Position numbers and translations under genes: made by a program
Source: Heliopora coerulea
Taxonomy: Eukaryota; Cnidaria; Anthozoa; Scleralcyonacea; Helioporidae
Direction of reading: 5' to 3'
Length of the DNA: 64,000 nt
Assembly (NCBI GenBank): GCA_030142905.1
Contig: JASJOG010000018.1
Span: 1,929,001-1,993,000 of the forward strand
Notes under the pieces: generated by a model
Databases searched by the model: none
Told to the model about the DNA's origin: nothing
What the model saw: only the letters and a program-made list of their open reading frames with translations
Shown here: positions 57,187-64,000 of the stretch, one piece after another
Position numbering within the stretch: the first letter of the stretch is position 1
How the letters are laid out: each line of letters starts with the position of its first letter

Positions 57187-58262
57187 AGTGGCCAGTATAC
57201 TGCTCGGAATAAAGACATGGCGAATTGGTAACTTTTAAGAAAAATTTATTCATGAACAGAGACTAACGTTTCGTTGCAACACGCAGCACCATCAGAGTGA
57301 GACAATAGGTAAGATTACATCAATTATAAGGGGATTAACAATTAAATTAACATCAATTATAAGGGGATTAATTATAAGGGGATTAACAAATAAAAGTGAC
57401 AAACAAGGTAAAGTAGGTAGGAGCGACGACACATTGCGAAAAATAAAGAGATCAACAAAATAAATTAAGATGAAACAGAAGTATATCAGTTAGAACAGAG
57501 TTGGAGGAATAGAACTAAGATTTGTGTTTAACATAGAGTTAAGTTTGCGAATAAGTAGGCTTTCCATGACAAGGAGTTCGGAATTAGAGGAACGTCGAGA
57601 AAGAATACGGAAGTCGTTTAAAGAAGTGGAATTATCAGTTTCAGAAAGATGAGAAAATATGCTTGAAGAAGGATTAGTACTTTTGCTCCTTAAGTCCTTG
57701 TGTTAGACAGACCGATTCGGTCGTGGAAACTAGTGACGTGATCACTACACCACCGTTGGGAATTCTATCTTTGAAAGTGAAAAAATGTAAAAGACATTTG
57801 GTAGGTTGTAAGACGGTGCGGATTTTGATATAACGAAAGGTGAAAGAACAGTTTTTTGAATTTGAGTTCGAATTAGGAGACTATGGAGGCCAGTGAAAGG
57901 AAGGCAAAAATAATTGGTTTTTTTATGAATTGTTAGGACGCTAGGTGTAAGGTTATAAATTATGTTAAGAAATAACTGGACGCATTTATCGCAAAATAAG
58001 TAAAGTAGCCGTTAAGATTAAAAATTTGCCTAAATTTTTCCACTTCCAAATGAAAATGTTCGGAAGTTGAACAGATTCTAAAGAAACGGTTAAGAAGGGT
58101 AAAATGAAACATTTTTCATATGTGAGAGGGATGGAACTATGGAAATTAATAAATCCTCCTGTGAATGTTGGGTTTCGGTAAACAGATGCTACAAAGACCC
58201 GCTGAGGTGTTTGATTTGGACGTCAAGAAATGAAATCGCTGTGTCGGTTTCGTACTGTGACC
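57187..58262 (-). mobile_element. Penelope-like element fragment (RT end, GIY-YIG end, LTR-like 3' part)
   Basis: Minus-strand segments in order: TDTAISFLDVQIKHLSGSL, VYRNPTFTGGFINFHSSIPL (RT FTG motif region), LHSLLIRTQIQKTVLSPFVI, FKDRIPNGGVV-like linker, then SSSIFSHLSETDNSTSLNDF and SNSELLVMESLLIRKLNSML, the C-terminal part of a GIY-YIG nuclease. A non-coding part with AACGAAACGTTAGTCTCTG at 57190-57330 matches the style of Penelope terminal repeats. Frameshifts and stops disrupt it; the catalytic RT box is not present. Confidence 0.82.
57318..57387 (+). repeat. Tandem repeat, three ATTATAAGGGGATTAAC units
   Basis: Three imperfect copies spaced 15 to 36 nt in the 3' part of the Penelope-like element. 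Confidence 0.85.
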
Positions 58263-58591
58263 CTCAAGTATCACGGCAAAAACTTTTGAATATAACGCTA
58301 GCATTAAGTTTTACATGATCTGTTAGTATCACGGCAAACGTTTATTGAAATATCATAGCAAAAGTTTGTGGAAACATGCGAAAAGTTTTCACGGCGGAAG
58401 TAAATTTTACTTAAATTTTACGGCGAAATTGGTTCGAAAGGCCGAGTATTGCTTTGTGGAAACATGGATGAATTTATCTAAGTAGACATTCAAGTTTACT
58501 TTTATTTTTATCATAAATGGGGCTTAATGAAGTAAAAAGTTTGTAAAATATTTATAAAAGCAGATACCGAGAAAAGGAAACAGAAAGCGAA

Positions 58592-59650
58592 AAATTCGAA
58601 AATAAACAACTCCATGTACAGACGGAATTTGCGTTGTCGATTACCATCAAACAAAAATATCCGCCCTAAGCCATGCTGGTTGTTTTGTTTGAATAACAGA
58701 ATTTTGTTTGTATATTTGTAATGATACTAAGGCTAAATAACTTGGGGATGCCTGAGGATGAGATTATGTTTAATAATGTTATGTTAATATTATTAAGGAT
58801 TCGGCAGTGTCAGATTATCATGAAAAGTTTCTGTTTAGGAGAAACAGCATTTGAGTTAAAATATAATAGGGTTAATTTGTCGTATACATTTATTTATTAA
58901 GGATTTAATGATATGTTACAACATTCTTGACCATTAGGGTCCCTACCTATCCCTAGATCAGGTTCTCTAAGCTATGAACTATTCAATTAATTTAATTACC
59001 TCACAATTCCTTATCTGACATGTGTTGCCAGTCAAATTATATGTCTTGCAGGAGCTGTCTTGCTCTAAACACCTATTTGTTCCCAAGAAGGATTATAAAA
59101 TATACACCAATAAATATTGAGAAGTTTAGCACAAATTTGGTCCAAATATCAATAATGATTGAAAGATTCACAGCCTTGGGCTTTTGTGTATGGATACATT
59201 CTAACAACAGCATATTTATAAATAGTTATACTTCTGGTCATAGAAAATTTAGACAAGCATATGGTTTACCTTTCCCTAGGTAGGGGACATCTATATGTTC
59301 TTTGATACCCGTGATGTCCAGTAACCTTGATCCTGATATTTAGCTTTGGCAATTAGTTTGTCACGAACAATAATCATCAAGAGCTGCACAAATTTGCATA
59401 ATGATGCTTGAGAAGTATCTCAAGATTTCATAATTCCCATAAGTCCTCAGAATTCTGTTGGCAAACAGTAATAATCACATCCTTAGGCATCCCCAAGTTG
59501 TTTAGCCTTAGTATCATTACAAATATACGAACAAGATTCTGCTATTCAAACAAAACAACTAGCATGGCTAAGGGCGGGTATTTTTGTTTGATGGTGATCG
59601 ACAACGGCAAATTCGGTGTGTACATGGAGTTATTTGCTTTCGTTGTTTGC
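58592..59650. repeat. Large inverted repeat, arms of about 170 nt
   Basis: 58592-58768 and 59473-59650 are reverse complements with roughly 88% identity by eye. They share ACCATCAAACAAAAATA, TTGTTTTGTTTGAATA and GTAATGATACTAAGGCTAAA. The 700 nt between have no recognised coding. The right arm overlaps the 5' part of the LINE that follows. Confidence 0.85.
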
Positions 59651-60026
59651 CATCATGTCAAGAAGAAAATCGCCGCTCGAAAACCGAGAATATTATTAGC
59701 CCAACTACATTTGAAACACAACTAAGGGAATACCGAGGAAAGCAGAATCATATCTTCATTAGAAATTCAAATTTGAGAAACCAGAGTAGGAAAGTGAATG
59801 GCAATTGGTCGTATACATCTATTAGAAAATACTCGAGCTATTATTCGAAGAATAAGAAAACAGCAAGAAACGATGGCTCGGCTAGGTCTTGGTTTGCAGT
59901 GTCGGGAAATAGCAAAAATGCAGCGACTAACAATAAGCCTTGGCAAAACAATTTAATAGGATATTGTCGAGAGAGCTCGAGCGTTTACCAAAATAACCAA
60001 AATATTGTAAGGGAACACAGTATTGA

Positions 60027-60346
60027 GGTAGACGAACGATCATCAAGCTCCCTACTCAGAAAAACGATTTCTGAGCCCCAGACGGGGATCGAACCCGCAA
60101 CCTTCTGATGACCAGTGAGACGCTCTAACCATTGAGCTACCAAGCCTCAGATGGCGAGCTAAGGTGCAAGTTCGACATATTTGGGCGACCTAAGCGGAAG
60201 CCACTAGAGCGTCTCACCGGTCATCAGAAGGTTGCGGGTTCGATCCCCGTCTGGGGCTCAGAAATCGTTTTTCTGAGTAGGGAGCTTGATGATCGTTCGT
60301 CTATCTCAACATATATCCAAGCTCACATTTCTAAATCTAAAATTGT
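60027..60346. mobile_element. Palindromic tRNA-derived SINE insertion with 13-bp target duplication
   Basis: Identical 13-bp flanks AACACAGTATTGA (60014-60026 and 60347-60359) bracket the insert. It consists of two inverted SINE copies. The left is on the minus strand (B box GGTTCGATCCCC, 60084-60095), the right on the plus strand (B box 60237-60247). The arms 60027-60131 and 60207-60313 are nearly identical complements around a 75-nt centre. Removing it restores the frame of the surrounding LINE sequence. Confidence 0.85.
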
Positions 60347-60839
60347 AACACAGTATTGATCGCAACACTAATGTCTTTTCACTCACAAATTAATGCTTAT
60401 TTTAGCAATCATCGACCATCATTACTAAACCGGCCTAATGATCAGATGCATTATACAAATTTTCGATGGCGGCACACGAATCACGGACTCCGCAGTTGGA
60501 TCAATTATTTAAATCTTGTGAATCGAATAACAAGGTCCTGAATGATGGTGAAAATAATTATCAAATGTTATCTTATGCTATTCCAGTATGGGTTACAAGT
60601 CGACCTTTTAAAAACCTTCATTACACCAGTTATAATATACGAAGGACAGTTTTAGAAACATTCAATACGAATGGATCCTTAGTTAGACAAAGAACGTTTA
60701 CAAGGAATACCACCAATCTTATTGTCATTGATTGTCTTCAAAATGGTGGATCTGTAAGGTCTACACAAAGCCATAGAACACCTTCCAAAGTCCCTAAATT
60801 GATGCTAAATAATGTGATGTCCTTAGGTCCTAAACTAGA

Positions 60840-61410
60840 TGAAGTGAGACTTTTTACAGCGTCATGAAATAAATTTGGCTTTCATCACTGAGACTTGGTT
60901 AAAAGAGTCTATATCCGAAAGCGTTGTTAGCATCCCTGGCTTTACCGTTTTCCGTAGAGACAGACATAGGGACCAACATGGTGGAGTATGCGTTTATATA
61001 AAAGATGACAAATGCAACTTTAAGCAAATAAATGAACTTAATTGTTGTGAAGATCACGAGACGTTATGGCTATATTTGAGACCTAATCGTTTACCTAGGG
61101 GCTTCTCATGTATAGTTGCTGGAGTGGTATATCATCCACCAAGATCGGATGAAAGATCTATTCGTGAACAGTTGTTTAACTCACTCACCCTAGTGGAGTC
61201 AAAACACCCAAATTGTGGCATTTTAGTGACTGGTGATTTTAATCGCCTAGACATTAGCGGACTATTAAGCCTTAAGCAATTAGTGAAAGTACCTACACGG
61301 AGAAATGCCACTCTAGACCTTGTTTTAACTAAGTTTGCATGACTACTATTATTCGCCGCAAGCTTTTCCACCATTTGGTCTATCTGACCATAACACTGTC
61401 GTGGCATCGC
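60840..61410 (+). pseudogene. LINE APE-type endonuclease
   Basis: PKLMLNNVMSLGPKLDEVRL leads, across a frameshift near 60867, into MAFITETWLKESIS (catalytic Glu), GGVCVYIKDD, ILVTGDFNRLD (GDFN motif) and, after a frameshift near 61340, FPPFGLSDHNTVV (SDH motif). All key motifs of the exonuclease-endonuclease-phosphatase fold remain, but the frame is broken. Confidence 0.85.
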
Positions 61411-61899
61411 CTAAAGTTAAAGAACATAAAAGGAACACCAAGAAAGTGATTACAAGACGTGACCGACGGAGAAGCCATAAGGATGAAATGGGAAGATATT
61501 TGAGCCTCGTGGATTGGTCTTCGATGTTTGCCCCTTTGAATAGGTAGGTGTGAAAAAATGTGGAACACCTTTTATGGAGTAGTGCATACTGGTCTAGATT
61601 TACTTATGCCAGAAAAACAGATTCGGATCTGCACAGCTGATGCTCCATGGATGACTCAGAAATTAAAATCTCTTATTCTGAAAAGACAAAAAACGTTCAA
61701 CAAATATGGTACGAATTCTGCTAAATTTAAATATTATAGAAATTTAGTCAACAGAGAAAGGAAAAAATGCAGAGTAAAATATTATAAATTGAAGATACAA
61801 CAATTGAAAGGGGAAAATCCGAAGAGATGGTGGAAAGAAGTGAAACGTCTTAGCAATATAAAAGTTAAAAATGGTGATGTAACATGTCAAATGAATGTT

Positions 61900-63320
61900 G
61901 ACGAGTTTTCGAATCTCTCGCAATATGAACAAGCTGATGCTATTAATGCAGCTTTCTTAGAACCACTTCAAGAGTACCGATTACCAACTCAACCAGCACG
62001 TCTTCCCTTGGAGGAGTCGCCGAAGTTCTTAAGTGTAATTGAGAGTCCGGTAGAGAAGGTCTTGGTGAAGCTTAATCTGGGTAAAGCGTCTGGGCCCTGA
62101 TAACATACGAAACTGGTTTTTAAAGGAATATTCGAACATGGTGGCCCTTCCCCTTATGCACATCCCAAATGCTTTCTATCGTGAGCAATGTTTACCCACC
62201 GTTTGGAAGATGGCTGATGTATCACTAGTACCGAAAGCGAAGTCCGTTCACGATCTCAGGAAATACTTAAGACCTATTTCGCTCACACCTTGTGCTTCCA
62301 AAGTGGCGGAAGAGTTCTTGGTAGAAGAATATGTTAAACCAGCAACATTAAAAGTAATTGTTGTGAATCAGTTTGGAGTAATTCCCAAATCTTCTAATTG
62401 ATAAGTTATGTAACCTGGATTTACCTAGAAGTGTCGTCAATTGGATAATCAACTTTCTAACGAACAGATTTCAAAGAATTAAACTAGCCGACAGCTGCTA
62501 TTCGGAGTGGGGATCGGTCCCTTCTGGGGTACCGCAAGGAACAAAATTGTGACCTTGGTTGTTTACCCTTATGATCAATGACCTAGTAATCAACGATCAT
62601 CATGTTTGGAAATATGTAGATGATACAACAACGTCCGAGATAGCTCCTAAGGAGGAAGTCAGCAACGCCCAGTCTATAGCTGATTGCGTTACGGAGTGGT
62701 CACGTGAAAACAGAGTCCACTTAAATCCGAGAATTAAGAATTTCATTTGCGAAGCTACCTGCAGTTTTTGATCTTGTAGTTGTTAATGGCAAGGAGTTAG
62801 AAGTAGTGAATTGCATTAAACTGTTGGGTTTGACTATTAGTAATAACTTGACCTGGAATGCCCACATAGATGAGGTTATAAAGAAAGTTGGTAAAAGATT
62901 GTATTTTTAGTACAATTAAGGCGGGCTAAAGTACCACCGCAAGATTTAGCATTGTTTTATGTATCGTGTATTAGGTCGGTGGTAGATTATCGAATACCAG
63001 CTTTTTATCATTCCCTACCGGAAAACTTAAAAAGTGAGTTGGTGTGTCTGGAGAAAAGGGCCATGACTATTATTATGGCAGACTCGGATTATTATACTGC
63101 TCTTGAAAGTTTAGGCGTTAAACCCATGAAGGACCATCATGAACATCTGTGTAATAAACTTTTTCAATCCATAACTTTAGATCCAAGCCATAAACTCAAT
63201 AGCTTATTATCAGAAAGATACAAGCCATATTATAAGTTACGAAATCAGCAAAATTTTGACATCCCATGCGTTCAAACAAACAGAACAATGAACTTTTTTA
63301 TTTTTGTTATATGCGATTAA
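61900..63320 (+). pseudogene. LINE reverse transcriptase and C-terminal region
   Basis: VLVKLNLGKASGPDNI, DLRKYLRPISLTPCASKVAE, SVPSGVPQGTKL*PWLFTLM and WKYVDDTTTS (YVDD box) mark RT motifs. Between QFGVIPKSS (62380) and KLCNLDLPRSVVNWIINFLT (from 62404) the segment that should hold motif A with the first catalytic Asp is deleted. Further stops at about 62550, 62770 and 62910. The C-terminus resumes as a 122-codon frame at 62952-63320. Confidence 0.85.
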
Positions 63321-63559
63321 TGAAACGTCCGCCTATACTCTAATTTGTATACTTGTTAAATTTTTAAAATTTTTAATAATATTATTTAGTTAATTTAGTG
63401 TTATATAGTTTTAAACCTAATTAAAGTTATTCATTAAAAAATTGCTTGTAAGATACATCGGATAGTATAGTAGAGATAAAAGTTTTATTGGACAAATTTT
63501 TAAATGTAAATAATTATTAAATTCAGCCTTTTTTTTGGCTGCGATGTAATTTTAATAAA

Positions 63560-63567
63560 TCTATCTA

Positions 63568-63601
<34 letters not shown>

Positions 63602-63656
63602 GATAGATAGATAGATAGATAGATAGATAGACAGATAGACAGACAGACAGACAGAC

Positions 63657-63697
<41 letters not shown>
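63560..63697. repeat. Palindromic tetranucleotide microsatellite at the LINE end
   Basis: (TCTA)n(TCTG)n(TCTA)n is followed directly by the complementary (TAGA)n(CAGA)n(TAGA)n, centred near 63601 (CTATCGATAG). The left half is the LINE tail; the right is its mirror. The last 300 nt of the window show no supported feature. Confidence 0.93.
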
Positions 63698-63698
<1 letters not shown>

Positions 63699-64000
63699 GT
63701 AAATTAAAAATTTACCTGCTACAATTGGTCACAAACTGCGAAAATAACCCGCGAACGGCGGACCGCGACGTTTGGAATATATCTACACCACCGCTTTCAT
63801 CCAAGTCTTGTGAATGAGAGATTCAATACGACATTATGTAGTATGTTTTTAGGTTTTTTCTGTGATACAACGTAACATCTTAAGATATGCACAGGTCACA
63901 TGCAGTTGAATAAGACGCGATATGCTTAGCGTGTTGTGTACATTAAAGACAGTCTTGTTTACGTCCTGTCGGTCGTTCTTGCTGGAGCGTTTGGATAGAG

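Larger units (their letters stand above)
59633..63560 (+). mobile_element. CR1/L2-like LINE, near full length, decayed
   Basis: In order: an N-terminal region (59633-60866) with a SINE inserted; an APE-type endonuclease (60840-61400); a linker; a reverse transcriptase (61900-62780); a C-terminal region (62810-63320) with FYVSCIRSVVDYRIPAFYHS; and a 3' UTR ending AATAAATCTATCTATC. At least six stops or frameshifts break it. Lacking a family alignment, I give only the broad clade. Confidence 0.85.

Noticed and set aside
60060..60262. Two functional tRNA genes
   Set aside because: A and B boxes are present, but the anticodon stem has a mismatch, the acceptor stems do not close, and the copies sit in a target-duplicated palindrome. 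SINE is the better call.

Overview
The window is intron-rich metazoan DNA of low GC content. One large collagen gene on the + strand crosses almost all of it. I predict 33 exons between 605 and 56524, with about 1,170 residues encoded inside the window. The gene enters with exon 1 and is still open (phase 1, no stop codon) after exon 33, so both ends lie outside. The mix of interspersed elements (CR1/L2-like LINEs, Penelope-like elements, pogo/Tigger and hAT transposons, tRNA-derived SINEs) and the domain order of the collagen suggest a cnidarian, probably an anthozoan such as a stony coral. That assignment is inference; nothing here proves it.

Collagen layout: a cysteine-bearing, type IV-like start (exon 1, 605-670) runs into about 808 residues of mostly Gly-X-Y repeat with several short interruptions (exons 1-28, to 44011). 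A complete von Willebrand factor A domain of about 188 residues follows in two exons (48837-49162 and 50793-51030) with an intact MIDAS metal site. A second Gly-X-Y block (exons 31-33, 55293-56524) follows and continues past the window. Exons 1-19 are small, all phase 0 and mostly multiples of 9 bp; exons 20-33 are mostly larger and mostly join in phase 1. The inferred product is a secreted extracellular-matrix collagen with a central A domain, triple helix - vWA - triple helix.

The introns hold the rest. 7.1-14.1 kb: a pogo-like element, an L2/Crack-like LINE fragment inside an inverted repeat, a near-perfect 173-nt hairpin, a telomere-like hexamer array and a MITE. 14.9-15.5 kb: a hAT MITE with a perfect 8-bp target duplication. 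22.5-25.2 kb: a pogo/Tigger element with a decayed DDE transposase, a HIRAN-like reading frame on the opposite strand and a nested hAT-like element. 27.6-27.9 kb: a second fold-back. 35.5-36.3 kb and 44.2-48.7 kb: LINE fragments, SINEs and satellites. 52.6-54.8 kb: a decayed hAT-type transposon. 57.2-63.7 kb: a Penelope-like fragment, a large inverted repeat, and a LINE carrying an inserted SINE palindrome and ending in a palindromic tetranucleotide microsatellite. No bacterial-style operon, CRISPR array or rRNA was seen, and no second host gene could be supported.
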